Positions 7,606-16,628 of a stretch of 64,000 nucleotides of DNA are shown piece after piece. This stretch comes from Ralstonia mannitolilytica (GTDB lineage: Bacteria > Pseudomonadota > Gammaproteobacteria > Burkholderiales > Burkholderiaceae). Every line of letters begins with the position of its first letter. Position 1 is the first letter of the stretch. The translations under genes were made by a program, and so were the position numbers. The DNA is taken from NCBI RefSeq assembly GCF_905397375.1, contig NZ_CAJPVG010000009.1:124001-188000 (forward strand), in the 5' to 3' direction. The notes beneath the pieces were generated by a model. It saw only the letters and a list, made by a program, of their open reading frames with translations. It did no database searches and was not told where the DNA came from.

Positions 7606-8670
7606 ATGAATCGAACCACCGCTGTTCGCGGGATGCTTGCGTGCGCGATTGCGCTGGCAGGCTGGACCGCTCCCACCTTCGCCCAAACCAACGTCACGCT
7701 GTACGGCCGCGTGGCTGCCGGCATCGACTACCAGAACAACGTGGCCCCCACGTCCACGTCGCCGGGCGGCAGCCTCTGGCGCGGCGCCGACAACCAGTGG
7801 GGAACCAGCATGTTCGGCCTCATGGGCAAGGAAGACCTGGGCGGCGGCCTGCAGGCGGTGTTCCGGCTCGAATCCGGTTTTGGCGCGAGCAAGGGGCGCA
7901 CGAACGGCGATGCGCTCTTCAACCGCCGTTCGTACGTCGGCCTGTCCAGTCCGACCTGGGGCACGCTGACGGCCGGCAAGAACCTCTTCATCAGCAACGA
8001 CGTCTGGTTCCTCGACCCGACCGGCCAGCAGTTCATCGGCTCGGCCACGCTCGTGCGCGGGCGCAACTGGCCGGGCGCGAACAACATCGTTGAGTACCAG
8101 AGCCCGACCTGGGGTGGCTTCCAGATCGGCCTGCAGACCGGGCTGGGCGAACAACCGGGCTCGTTCAGCAACGGCCGCCGCGATGGCGTATCGGCCGTCT
8201 ACAAGACCGGCCCCGTGGAGGTGCGCGCGATCTACGACGTGATCCGCGACGGCAACGGCAAGTTCAGCGACATCTTCAACTTCTCGAAGGAAGCGACGAT
8301 CGGCGGCACGTACACCATCGGCAAGGCGAAGCTGTTTGCCGTGTATGAAAACCTGTCAGCGCCCGATGCCGTGGCCGGTGCCCCCACCAAGGCGCACCAC
8401 TACTGGCTTGGCGTGAACTACGAGGTGACGCCGGCGCTGACGCTGATCGGCGCGGCATACCGCGTGAATGTGAACCATGGCGGCGGCAACGCGAACCTGT
8501 TCATGGCCGGCGCGAACTACAACCTCTCGAAGCGCACGATGCTGTACGCGAGCGTCGGCACGGTGCAGAACAGCGCCAACGCCAACTTCTCGGTGGAAGC
8601 GACCAACAACAACCCGGCGCCGGGCAAGAACCAGCTGGGTGCCTATACGGGTATCGTTCACTCGTTCTAA
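7606..8670 (+). CDS. Gram-negative outer-membrane porin
   Basis: The precursor is 354 residues. A signal peptide ends at about residue 26 (TAPTFA), and the mature protein begins QTNVTLYGRVAAGIDY, the classic Burkholderiales trimeric porin start. The end is a C-terminal phenylalanine (GIVHSF), as required for BAM recognition. LMGKEDLGGGLQAVFRLESGF and FNRRSYVGLSSPTWG are family signatures. The ATG at 7606 is preceded by CAGGAGAC; the frame is open upstream but carries no signal sequence. dgoK starts only 24 bases downstream with no terminator between. The porin may therefore be the first gene of the sugar operon and admit its substrates. Confidence 0.92.
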   Translation: MNRTTAVRGMLACAIALAGWTAPTFAQTNVTLYGRVAAGIDYQNNVAPTSTSPGGSLWRGADNQWGTSMFGLMGKEDLGGGLQAVFRLESGFGASKGRTNGDALFNRRSYVGLSSPTWGTLTAGKNLFISNDVWFLDPTGQQFIGSATLVRGRNWPGANNIVEYQSPTWGGFQIGLQTGLGEQPGSFSNGRRDGVSAVYKTGPVEVRAIYDVIRDGNGKFSDIFNFSKEATIGGTYTIGKAKLFAVYENLSAPDAVAGAPTKAHHYWLGVNYEVTPALTLIGAAYRVNVNHGGGNANLFMAGANYNLSKRTMLYASVGTVQNSANANFSVEATNNNPAPGKNQLGAYTGIVHSF

Positions 8671-8694
8671 ACCCGCGGCTCCACTCCCCTAGCA

Positions 8695-9723
8695 ATGCCA
8701 CGCATGAACATCCTCACCATCGATACAGGTACCACCAACACGCGCGTCACGGTGTGGCGTGATGACGTTGCACTCTGCCAGGCCGCGCGCCAGGTGGGGG
8801 TGCGCGACACCGCCATCACCGGCAACCGGACGACGCTGCAGCGCGGCGTGCAGGACACCATCGAAGCCGCGCTGCAGAGGGCCGGCTTCGGCATCGGCCA
8901 GGTCGACCTCGTGCTGGCCTCCGGCATGATCACCTCCAACGTCGGCCTGCACGAGGTGCCGCACCTGGTGGCGCCAGCCGGGCTGCGCGACCTGGCAGCG
9001 GGGATGGTGCAGGCCAGCATCCCCGAGGTGTGCGCCAAGCCGATCTGGTTTGTGCCCGGCGTGCGCAATCCGGTGGACAACCTCGGCCTGCACAACATCG
9101 AGTCGATGGACATGATGCGTGGCGAAGAGGTCGAGACCATGGGCCTGGTCTCGCGCCTCGGGATCAACGAACCGGCGGTGATCGTGCTGCCGGGCTCCCA
9201 CTCGAAGTTCGTACACCTGGACGCCGACCAGCGCATCACCGGTTGCGTGACGACGCTCGCCGGCGAGCTGCTGCACGTGATCACGCACAACACCATCCTG
9301 GCCGATGCGCTGGATTCCGACTTCGCCAGCGAGGTCGATCCGGAGATGCTGCTCGCCGGCGCGCGCAGCGCCAGCAGCATCGGCCTCGGGCGTGCCTGCT
9401 TCATGGTGCGCACGCTGGGCCAGTTCACGATCTACGAGCGCAATGCGCGGGCGAACTTCCTGCTGGGCGCGGTACTGGGCGCGGATCTGCTCACGCTCAA
9501 GAACAGCAGCGCGATCCGCATGAATCCGGGCACGCAGTTCGTCATCACGGGCAAGCCGCTGCTGCGCGAAGCGCTGGCCGTGCTGGTGTCGGAGGACGAC
9601 TTCTTCTCCGGCAAGGTCACGGTGACGAGCACTGAACAGCAGGAACACCTGGCCGGCAGCGGCGCGATCGCCATCGCCCGCGAGCGTGGCCTGGTGAAGA
9701 CATTGAAGGTGGCGCAGGGCTAG
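8695..9723 (+). CDS. dgoK: 2-dehydro-3-deoxygalactonokinase DgoK
   Basis: The 342-residue sugar-acid kinase is expected to phosphorylate 2-keto-3-deoxy-galactonate on O6 using ATP. The N-terminus ILTIDTGTTNTRVTVW is the phosphate-1 motif of the ASKHA fold. LASGMITSNVGLHEVPH and LPGSHSKFV are typical of the DgoK family. A second in-frame ATG at 8704 is equally possible; neither has a strong ribosome-binding site. DgoA and DgoD of the same pathway are encoded about 6-8 kb downstream on the same strand. It is longer than the roughly 290-residue enteric protein. Confidence 0.9.
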   Translation: MPRMNILTIDTGTTNTRVTVWRDDVALCQAARQVGVRDTAITGNRTTLQRGVQDTIEAALQRAGFGIGQVDLVLASGMITSNVGLHEVPHLVAPAGLRDLAAGMVQASIPEVCAKPIWFVPGVRNPVDNLGLHNIESMDMMRGEEVETMGLVSRLGINEPAVIVLPGSHSKFVHLDADQRITGCVTTLAGELLHVITHNTILADALDSDFASEVDPEMLLAGARSASSIGLGRACFMVRTLGQFTIYERNARANFLLGAVLGADLLTLKNSSAIRMNPGTQFVITGKPLLREALAVLVSEDDFFSGKVTVTSTEQQEHLAGSGAIAIARERGLVKTLKVAQG

Positions 9724-9793
9724 CGCTCCGCACCGCCAGACTTTCATCCAACGCAAGACAGGTGCCGCCAGGACGGCATCGCAAGGAGACAAC

Positions 9794-10798
9794 ATGCAAC
9801 AACAACGACGCGGGACATTCAAGGCCATTGCGGCCGCCACACTGTTCGCCATGGCAGGCGGCCTTTCGGTCTTTGCCCACGCAGCCGATGACGTGAAGAT
9901 CGGCTTCCTGGTCAAGCAGCCCGAAGAGCCGTGGTTCCAGGACGAATGGAAGTTCGCAGACCAGGCTGCCAAGGAGAAAGGCTTCAAGCTGGTGAAGATC
10001 GGCGTGCCCAGCGGCGGCGAAGTGCTGACCGCCATCGACAACCTGGGCGCGCAGCACGCGCAGGGCTTCGTGATCTGCGTGCCCGACGTGAAGCTCGGAC
10101 CGGCGGTCGTCGCCAAGGCCAAGCAGAACAACCTCAAGCTGATGACGGTGGATGACCGGTTGGTCGACGGCGCAGGCAAGCCGATCGAAGCCGTGCCGCA
10201 CATGGGCATCTCGGCCACGAAGATCGGCGAACAGGTGGGCGATGCCATCGCGCAGGAGATGAAGAAGCGCGGCTGGAACCTGTCAGAGGTTGGCGCCATC
10301 CGCATCGCCTATGACCAGCTGCCGACCGCCAAGGAACGCACCGACGGCGCCGTCGCCGCGCTCACCAAGGCAGGCTTTCCGGCCGCCAACGTGCTGACCA
10401 GCCCGCAGGCCAAGACGGATACCGAGGCCGCGTTCAACGCCGCCAACATCACCCTGACCAAGAACCCGAAGTTCAAGCACTGGATTGCCTTCGGCCTCAA
10501 TGACGAAGCCGTGCTGGGCGCCGTGCGTGCGGCGGAAGGCCACGGTGTGAAGCCGGCAGACATCATCGGGGTTGGCATCGGCGGCAGCCAGTCGGCGCTC
10601 AACGAGTTCGCCAAGCCTGAGAAGACCGGCTTCTTCGGCACCGTGTTGATCAGCCCGAAGCGTCACGGCTACGAGACCTCGGTCAACATGTACGAGTGGA
10701 TCAAGAACAACAAGGCGCCGGACCCGCTCATCCTGACCAGCGGCCGCCTGATGACGCGCGAGAACGAGAAGCAGGTCCGCCAGGAGATGGGTCTGTGA
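9794..10798 (+). CDS. araF: L-arabinose ABC transporter, periplasmic binding protein AraF
   Basis: The 334-residue precursor has a Sec signal peptide ending near AHA (about residues 1-30). The mature protein begins VKIGFLVKQPEEPWFQDEWK, very close to enterobacterial AraF. KFADQAAKEKGFK, GFVICVPDVKLG and the C-terminal periplasmic-binding-protein lobe follow in order. AraF-type proteins bind L-arabinose and also D-galactose or D-fucose. That fits the neighbouring galactonate genes. AGGAG lies a few bases before the ATG. It is followed at once by the ATPase and permease. Confidence 0.93.
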   Translation: MQQQRRGTFKAIAAATLFAMAGGLSVFAHAADDVKIGFLVKQPEEPWFQDEWKFADQAAKEKGFKLVKIGVPSGGEVLTAIDNLGAQHAQGFVICVPDVKLGPAVVAKAKQNNLKLMTVDDRLVDGAGKPIEAVPHMGISATKIGEQVGDAIAQEMKKRGWNLSEVGAIRIAYDQLPTAKERTDGAVAALTKAGFPAANVLTSPQAKTDTEAAFNAANITLTKNPKFKHWIAFGLNDEAVLGAVRAAEGHGVKPADIIGVGIGGSQSALNEFAKPEKTGFFGTVLISPKRHGYETSVNMYEWIKNNKAPDPLILTSGRLMTRENEKQVRQEMGL

Positions 10799-10831
10799 TC
10801 CTGCGGACGACGTTGTTGAAGGAGACTTGCC

Positions 10832-12367
10832 ATGTCGGCGTTTCTTGAGTTTCGTGGCATCAGCAAGGTGTTTCCGGGTGTGCGGGCGCTGTCCGATGTG
10901 TCGTTCGGCATCGAATGCGGTCGCGTGCACGGCTTGCTGGGCGAGAACGGCGCGGGCAAGTCGACGCTGTTGAAGATCCTGGGCGGCGACTATCAGCCCG
11001 ATGGCGGGCAGATCGTCGTCGAGGGAACGCCGACGGCGTTTCCGACCACGCGCGCGGCGCTGGATGCCGGCATTGCGGTCATCCACCAGGAGCTGCAGAC
11101 GGTGCCCGAGCTGACGGTGATGGACAACCTGCTGCTCGGCCACCTGCCGGCCAGCGGCGGGTTCATCCGTCAGCGCGAGGCGATGGCGTGGACGCGCGAG
11201 CAGCTCGGCCGCATCGGCGTCGACCTGGACCCGCGCGCCAAGCTGAAGCACCTGTCGATCGGCCAGCGCCAGATGGTCGAGATCTGCAAGGCGATCCTGC
11301 GCGATGCGCGGGTGATTGCGCTGGACGAGCCGACGAGTTCGCTGTCGATCCGGGAGACCGACATCCTGTTCCGCCTCGTGAAAGACCTGCGCGCGCAGGG
11401 CCGTGCGCTGATCTACATCTCGCACCGGCTCGATGAGATTTTCGAGCTGTGCGATGGCTGCACGATCTTCCGCGACGGCCGCAAGGTGGCGGATTTCCCG
11501 TCGATGACCAACGTCACGCGCGACGAGCTGGTGGCGCAGATGGTCGGCCGCCAGATCGACGACATCTTCGATTACCGCGCGCGGCCGCTGGGCGAGGTGC
11601 GCTTGCGGGTGGATGGCCTGATGGGCCCGAAGCTGGCTGAGCCGGCAAGCCTGTCCGTACGCCGCGGCGAAATTGTCGGCTTGTTCGGGCTGGTGGGCGC
11701 AGGGCGCTCGGAACTGGCGCGGTTGATCTACGGGGCAGATCGCAAGACGGCGGGCAGCATCACGCTCGACGGCGCGCCGATCCGCATCCGGGATGTGGCC
11801 GATGCCATCCGCCAAGGCATCGTGCTGTGCCCGGAAGACCGCAAGGAAGAGGGCATCATCGGCTGCCGCTCGGTGTCGGAAAACATCAACATCAGCTGCC
11901 GGCGCAACCAGCGCCGCTTCGGCCTGTTCGTCAATGACCGGCAGGAAGCGAAGACGGCCGATCACTACATCACGCGCCTGCGCATCAAGACGCCCAACCG
12001 CGAGCAGCCGATCCGCCTCCTGTCGGGCGGCAATCAGCAGAAGGCGATTCTGGCGCGCTGGCTGGCCGAAGACGACATGCGCGTGCTGATCATCGACGAG
12101 CCCACGCGCGGCATCGACGTTGGTGCCAAGAACGAGATCTACCAGGTGCTGTACGAGCTGGCCGAACGCGGCGTGGCCGTGCTGATGATTTCCAGCGAGC
12201 TGCCGGAAATCCTCGGTGTGGCCGACCGCGTGCTCGTGATGAGCGAAGGCCGCATCGCCGGCGAATTGCCGCGCGAACAGGCCAACGAGCAAGCCGTGCT
12301 CAAGCTCGCGCTGCGGCCAGAGTCCGCGCCGTTGCCGTCCGCACCTTTGCCGCCGCTGGCGGCATGA
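10832..12367 (+). CDS. araG: L-arabinose ABC transporter, ATP-binding protein AraG
   Basis: The 511-residue protein has two tandem ABC domains, as in all monosaccharide (CUT2) importers. The first has Walker A GENGAGKST and signature LSIGQRQM. The second has a degenerate Walker A (GLVGAGRSE) and signature LSGGNQQKA, with Walker B VLIIDEPTRGIDVGA. It energises uptake of the sugar delivered by AraF through AraH. The start at 10832 has GGAGACTTGCC just before it. It lies 33 bases after araF and its end runs into araH. Confidence 0.95.
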   Translation: MSAFLEFRGISKVFPGVRALSDVSFGIECGRVHGLLGENGAGKSTLLKILGGDYQPDGGQIVVEGTPTAFPTTRAALDAGIAVIHQELQTVPELTVMDNLLLGHLPASGGFIRQREAMAWTREQLGRIGVDLDPRAKLKHLSIGQRQMVEICKAILRDARVIALDEPTSSLSIRETDILFRLVKDLRAQGRALIYISHRLDEIFELCDGCTIFRDGRKVADFPSMTNVTRDELVAQMVGRQIDDIFDYRARPLGEVRLRVDGLMGPKLAEPASLSVRRGEIVGLFGLVGAGRSELARLIYGADRKTAGSITLDGAPIRIRDVADAIRQGIVLCPEDRKEEGIIGCRSVSENINISCRRNQRRFGLFVNDRQEAKTADHYITRLRIKTPNREQPIRLLSGGNQQKAILARWLAEDDMRVLIIDEPTRGIDVGAKNEIYQVLYELAERGVAVLMISSELPEILGVADRVLVMSEGRIAGELPREQANEQAVLKLALRPESAPLPSAPLPPLAA

Positions 12368-12384
12368 GAACCCCGGAGTCCAAG

Positions 12385-13392
12385 ATGTCCCAGTCTCAAC
12401 CCCTGCAACATTCCGATGCGCTCGCCGCATCGGCACGCTCTGCCATGAACAAGACGCGCCTGCTTCGCCTGCTGGACGATTTCAGCCTGCCGCTGATCTT
12501 CGCCATTCTCTTTGCCGCGCTGTCGTTCTCCGTCGAGTATTTCTTCTCGTGGCAGAACATGGTCGGCCTCGCGCTGTCCGTCTCGCAGATCGGCATGGTT
12601 GCCTGCACGATGATGTTCTGTCTGGCGTCGCGTGATTTCGATCTGTCGATCGGCTCCACGGTGGCGTTTGCCGGCGTGCTGTGCGCCATGATCATCAACG
12701 CCACAGGCAGCATTGCACTCGGCATTGGCGCGAGCCTGGTGGCGGGCGCGATCATCGGCGGCATCAATGGTTTCGTGATCGCCAAGCTGAAGATCAATGC
12801 GCTGATCACAACGCTGGCCACGATGGAAATCGTGCGGGGCCTCGCTTTCATCGCCTCGCACGGGCAGGCGGTGGGCGTGTCCGACATGGATTTCTTCGAC
12901 CTCGGCAACACGATCTTTTTTGGTGTGCCGACGCCGGTGTGGGTCGCGGCGCTGTGCTTTGTCGTGTTTGGTGTGCTGCTCAACAAGACGATCTACGGCC
13001 GCAATACGCTGGCGATTGGCGGCAACCCGGAAGCCGCGCGGCTGGCCGGCGTGAACGTCAACATGACGCGCATCGTGATCTTCCTGATCCAGGGCGTGAT
13101 TGCCGCGCTGGCCGGCGTGATCCTGGCGGCGCGCATCACCAGCGGCCAGCCGAATGCGGCGCAAGGCTTTGAGCTGAACGTGATTTCGGCCTGCGTGCTG
13201 GGCGGCGTGTCGCTGCTCGGCGGCCGCGCAACCATCAGCGGGGTGCTGGTCGGCGTGCTCATCATGGGCACCGTGCAGAACGCGATGAACCTGCTGAACA
13301 TCGACGCGTTCTATCAGTACCTCGTGCGCGGCGCGATCCTGCTGGCAGCGGTGCTGGTCGACCAGTTGAAGAACCGTGGCGGCTGTGAGTGA
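12385..13392 (+). CDS. araH: L-arabinose ABC transporter, permease AraH
   Basis: The 335-residue membrane protein of the CUT2 permease family has about eight to ten helices (SLPLIFAILFAALSFSVEYF at the start). The conserved cytoplasmic loop RNTLAIGGNPEAARLAGV contacts the ATPase. The ATG at 12385 was chosen because CCGGAG precedes it at good spacing. An ATG at 12364 overlaps the araG stop as ATGA but has no ribosome-binding site. It forms the channel of the AraFGH importer. Confidence 0.92.
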   Translation: MSQSQPLQHSDALAASARSAMNKTRLLRLLDDFSLPLIFAILFAALSFSVEYFFSWQNMVGLALSVSQIGMVACTMMFCLASRDFDLSIGSTVAFAGVLCAMIINATGSIALGIGASLVAGAIIGGINGFVIAKLKINALITTLATMEIVRGLAFIASHGQAVGVSDMDFFDLGNTIFFGVPTPVWVAALCFVVFGVLLNKTIYGRNTLAIGGNPEAARLAGVNVNMTRIVIFLIQGVIAALAGVILAARITSGQPNAAQGFELNVISACVLGGVSLLGGRATISGVLVGVLIMGTVQNAMNLLNIDAFYQYLVRGAILLAAVLVDQLKNRGGCE

Positions 13393-13402
13393 GGCCGTGC
13401 AG

Positions 13403-14317
13403 ATGACAACCGCAACCACGCTGTCCGATCTGCGCTGCACGCTGGGCGAAGGCATCGTCTGGGACGACGCCCTGCGCGTGCTCTGGTGGACCGACATCCA
13501 GGAATCGCTGCTGTGGCAGCACGATCCGGCGACGGGGCAGGAGCGCCAATGGCCGCTGCCGCAACGCGTCGGCTCTTTCGTGCTGACGGACGAGCCCGGC
13601 GTGCTGATCCTGGGCCTTGCCAAGAACATCGCCCGCTTCGACACGCGCACCGGCACGCTCACGCTGCTGGCTGACGTCGAATCAGACAACCCGACCACGC
13701 GCATCAATGACGGTCGCGCAGACCGCACCGGCAATTACGTCTTCGGCACCTTGCATGAAGGCGGCCCCGAACCGACTGGCAGCTTCTACCGCTTCACGCC
13801 GATGGGCGTGCTGCAACGCCTGGCGCTGCCCTCCATCGCGATTGCCAACAGCATTGCCTTCAGCCCCGACGGCGGGACGATGTACTGGTGCGATACGCCG
13901 AGCCGCCGCATCCACGCGTGCGACTACGACGGGCAGACCGGCGCAGTCGCCAATATTCGCGTCTTCGCCGATCTGCGTGACCAGGATGCCGATGGCGCCC
14001 ACAAGGGCTCGCCCGATGGCTCGACCGTCGACGCAGACGGCTGCCTGTGGAATGCCGAGTGGGGCGGCAACCGCCTGACGCGCTACGCACCGGACGGCCG
14101 CGTGCTGGCGCGCGTGTCCGTGCCGGCATCGCAGCCCACATGCCCTGCATTTGGCGGCGAAGCGCTCGACACGCTGTATCTGACGACGGCGCGCGACGGC
14201 TTGTCGGCGCGCCGCCTGGCAGAAGACGTGCATGCCGGCGCGACGTTGCAGCTTGCCGTGCCGGACGTACGCGGATTGCCGGAGGGCCGGTTCGGCCATG
14301 CCTACGTTGCAGCTTGA
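13403..14317 (+). CDS. SMP-30/gluconolactonase family sugar lactonase
   Basis: The 304-residue six-bladed propeller protein hydrolyses aldonolactones to the acid. The N-terminus CTLGEGIVWDDALRVLWWTD contains the metal-ligand Glu of the SMP-30 family, RINDGRADRTGNYVFG is the usual Asn/Asp region, and KGSPDGSTVDADG and LWNAEWGG follow. The ATG at 13403 has GTGAGG upstream; a GTG at 13376 is in frame but overlaps araH. Between the importer and the dehydrogenase, it would hydrolyse arabinono- or galactonolactone. Confidence 0.88.
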   Translation: MTTATTLSDLRCTLGEGIVWDDALRVLWWTDIQESLLWQHDPATGQERQWPLPQRVGSFVLTDEPGVLILGLAKNIARFDTRTGTLTLLADVESDNPTTRINDGRADRTGNYVFGTLHEGGPEPTGSFYRFTPMGVLQRLALPSIAIANSIAFSPDGGTMYWCDTPSRRIHACDYDGQTGAVANIRVFADLRDQDADGAHKGSPDGSTVDADGCLWNAEWGGNRLTRYAPDGRVLARVSVPASQPTCPAFGGEALDTLYLTTARDGLSARRLAEDVHAGATLQLAVPDVRGLPEGRFGHAYVAA

Positions 14318-15182
14318 AAACGGCACGCTACGCGCCGAGGTATTGCCCGAAGCCGGTGGCGGCTTGCTGCGTTTCGATCTGCTGCGTGACGGCGATGTCG
14401 CGCCGATCTTCCGGCCGGGGACATCAGAAGCCGCGCTGCACGATCCGAGAGCGCTCGCCTGTTTTCCGCTCGTGCCGTGGTCCAACCGCATCGGCGGTGG
14501 GCGCTTCCAGTTCGAGGGGCGGACCATCGACGTGCCGGGCACGCGTGACGACGAAGCGTATCCGCTGCACGGTCACGGCTGGCTGATGCCGTGGGAGGTG
14601 GTCTCACAAACGGACACGTCGGTCGAACTCGCCGCAACGGTCCACCACGGCCGCCCCTTCCGCTACCTGACGACGCAGCGCTACACGCTCGCGGGCAACA
14701 CGCTGGAAATCTCGCTGACGGTACGCAACGAAGGCGCGCCGCTGCCGTTCGGGCTGGGCGTGCATCCGTTCTTTCCGCGCACGCCGGATGTTCGGTTGCT
14801 CGCCAGCGCCACGGCCATGTGGGAATCCGCATCGGACCATCTGCCGACGGTTCTGCAGGCGCCACATGCAGATGCAGACTTTCGCAAGCTCCGGAAGCTC
14901 GAAGCCAACGCCGCCATCAATCACAGCTTTGAAGGCTGGGATGGCCACGCCGAGATCGTCTGGCCCAGCCGCCGCGTGTCTGTGCAGATCACGGCCGACA
15001 CGTCGCGCTATGTGCTGTACACCCCAGCCGGGTACGACTTCTTCTGCTTCGAGCCGGTCGACCACGCCATCAACGCGCACAACTTACCCGGCCTGGCGCA
15101 AGACCACGGGCTGACGGTTCTCGGCACGGGTCAGAGCCTGCAGCGCAGCTATCAATTCACCGTGATCCGAACTGACGCATGA
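14298..15182 (+). CDS. Aldose 1-epimerase family protein
   Basis: The 294-residue galactose mutarotase-like beta-sandwich protein would interconvert alpha and beta sugar anomers before oxidation. FPLVPWSNRIGGGRFQFEG, YPLHGHGWLMPWEV (His/His region) and LGVHPFFPRT are the family motifs. The start at 14298 is preceded by GGAGGG and overlaps the lactonase gene by 20 bases, so translation is probably coupled. The last codons overlap the next gene as ATGA. The protein is closer to the GalM-like branch common in oxidative sugar operons than to enteric GalM. Confidence 0.85.
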   Translation: MPTLQLENGTLRAEVLPEAGGGLLRFDLLRDGDVAPIFRPGTSEAALHDPRALACFPLVPWSNRIGGGRFQFEGRTIDVPGTRDDEAYPLHGHGWLMPWEVVSQTDTSVELAATVHHGRPFRYLTTQRYTLAGNTLEISLTVRNEGAPLPFGLGVHPFFPRTPDVRLLASATAMWESASDHLPTVLQAPHADADFRKLRKLEANAAINHSFEGWDGHAEIVWPSRRVSVQITADTSRYVLYTPAGYDFFCFEPVDHAINAHNLPGLAQDHGLTVLGTGQSLQRSYQFTVIRTDA

Positions 15183-15985
15183 CTGTTTCTCCGATGTCTT
15201 TTCCGCCGCGTCTTGCCGGCAAGGTCGCCTTGGTCACGGGCGCCACGCAAGGCATTGGCGGCGCGATTGCCAAGCTGTTCGCGCAGCACGGCGCGCGCGT
15301 GATCGTCAACGCGCTGGTGCGTGACGCGCGCGCCGAAGCCTTTGCCGCCGAAATGGGCGACAGCGTTGGCGACGACAACATCCTCCTCGTGCAAGCCGAC
15401 GTGCGCGACCGCGCCCAGATCGACGCCATGGTCGCTGCCGGCGTCGAGCGCTTTGGCGGCATCGATGTGCTGGTCAACAACGCCGGTATCAACGTGTTTT
15501 CCGATCCGCTCGCGTTGAGCGAGGACGACTGGGCGCGCTGCCTTTCCGTCGATCTGGAAGGTGCGTGGCATTGCGCGCGTGCCGTGCTGCCGCACATGCT
15601 GGCGCGCGGGGCGGGCAGCATCGTCAACATCGCGTCGGTGCACGGGCACAAGATCATTCCGGGCGCGTTTCCGTATCCGGTGGCCAAGCACGGGCTGATC
15701 GGGCTCACGCGTGCGCTGGGTATCGAATATGCGGCGCGCGGTATCCGCGTCAATTCGATTTCGCCGGGACTGATCCTCACGCCGATTGCCGAGGCCGGCT
15801 TTGCCGCTGCCCCCGATCCGGAAGCCGAACGCCGCCGCCAGGCCGAGCTGTTGCCGTGCAAGCGCATCGGCGAGCCCGAAGAAGTGGCCTACACCGCGCT
15901 GTTCCTCGCCTCCGACGAGGCGCGCTTCATCAACGCGACCGACATCCTCATCGATGGCGGCCGCTCGCAGCTCTATCACGAATGA
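15179..15985 (+). CDS. SDR-family sugar 1-dehydrogenase (L-arabinose/D-galactose type)
   Basis: The 268-residue short-chain dehydrogenase has cofactor loop TGATQGIGG (about residues 20-28), NNAG at 100-103, and the catalytic triad Ser153, Tyr166, Lys170 (YPVAK). In this operon it should oxidise L-arabinose or D-galactose to the 1,4- or 1,5-lactone. The ATG overlaps the preceding stop and the gene ends in an ATGA overlap with dgoA. The fold is certain. The sugar specificity is inferred from neighbours, and dual specificity for arabinose and galactose would fit. Confidence 0.88.
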   Translation: MTVSPMSFPPRLAGKVALVTGATQGIGGAIAKLFAQHGARVIVNALVRDARAEAFAAEMGDSVGDDNILLVQADVRDRAQIDAMVAAGVERFGGIDVLVNNAGINVFSDPLALSEDDWARCLSVDLEGAWHCARAVLPHMLARGAGSIVNIASVHGHKIIPGAFPYPVAKHGLIGLTRALGIEYAARGIRVNSISPGLILTPIAEAGFAAAPDPEAERRRQAELLPCKRIGEPEEVAYTALFLASDEARFINATDILIDGGRSQLYHE

Positions 15986-16608
15986 CCTGGACAACCCACC
16001 TTCCGCTGATTGCCATCCTGCGCGGCATCCGGCCTGACGAGGTGCTCGCGCACACGCAGGCGCTGGTCGATGCCGGTTTCGACGCCATCGAAATTCCGCT
16101 GAACTCGCCCGACTGGGCGCAGAGCGTGCAACTCGCCGCGCGTGCCTTTGGCGACCGCGCGCTGATCGGCGCGGGCACCGTGCTGCGCGCCGAAGACGTT
16201 GACCTGATGGTCGCGGCCGGCGGCAAGCTGGTCGTCACGCCCAACACGCATACGCCGGTGATCCGCGCTGCCGTCCACGCCGGCCTCGTCACCTGTATCG
16301 GCTGCATGACCGCCACCGAGGCTTTTGCCGCGCTCGACGCAGGCGCGCAGGCGCTGAAGATCTTCCCGGCCGGCAATCTCGGGACCGGTTATGTCCGGGC
16401 GCTCAAGGCCGTGCTGCCCGCTGACGTGCCGGTATTTGCCGTCGGCGGCATCACGCCGGAGAACCTTGCCGATTACCTTGCCGCCGGCTGCATCGGCGCC
16501 GGGCTCGGCAGCGACCTGTATCGCCCCGGCCAGCCCGCCGAGCGCACCGCCGAACGCGCGCGCGCCTTTGTCGCGGCCTACCGCGCCGTCCAATCTGTCC
16601 GCACCTGA
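15982..16608 (+). CDS. dgoA: 2-dehydro-3-deoxy-6-phosphogalactonate aldolase DgoA
   Basis: The 208-residue class I aldolase cleaves 2-keto-3-deoxy-6-phosphogalactonate to pyruvate and glyceraldehyde 3-phosphate. Glu37 (FDAIEIPL) and the Schiff-base Lys126 (QALKIFPAG) lie at the positions known for E. coli DgoA. PLIAILRGIRPDE at the N-terminus is the KDPG/KDPGal aldolase signature. The ATG overlaps the dehydrogenase stop. The product feeds the GAPDH encoded nearby. Confidence 0.95.
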   Translation: MTWTTHLPLIAILRGIRPDEVLAHTQALVDAGFDAIEIPLNSPDWAQSVQLAARAFGDRALIGAGTVLRAEDVDLMVAAGGKLVVTPNTHTPVIRAAVHAGLVTCIGCMTATEAFAALDAGAQALKIFPAGNLGTGYVRALKAVLPADVPVFAVGGITPENLADYLAAGCIGAGLGSDLYRPGQPAERTAERARAFVAAYRAVQSVRT

Positions 16609-16628
16609 ACGCACCTTCGATTCGATCC

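Noticed and set aside
10283..12436. Minus-strand frame of 717 codons
   Set aside because: Antisense to araF and araG, which carry both Walker motifs. Codon composition of the shadow is atypical.
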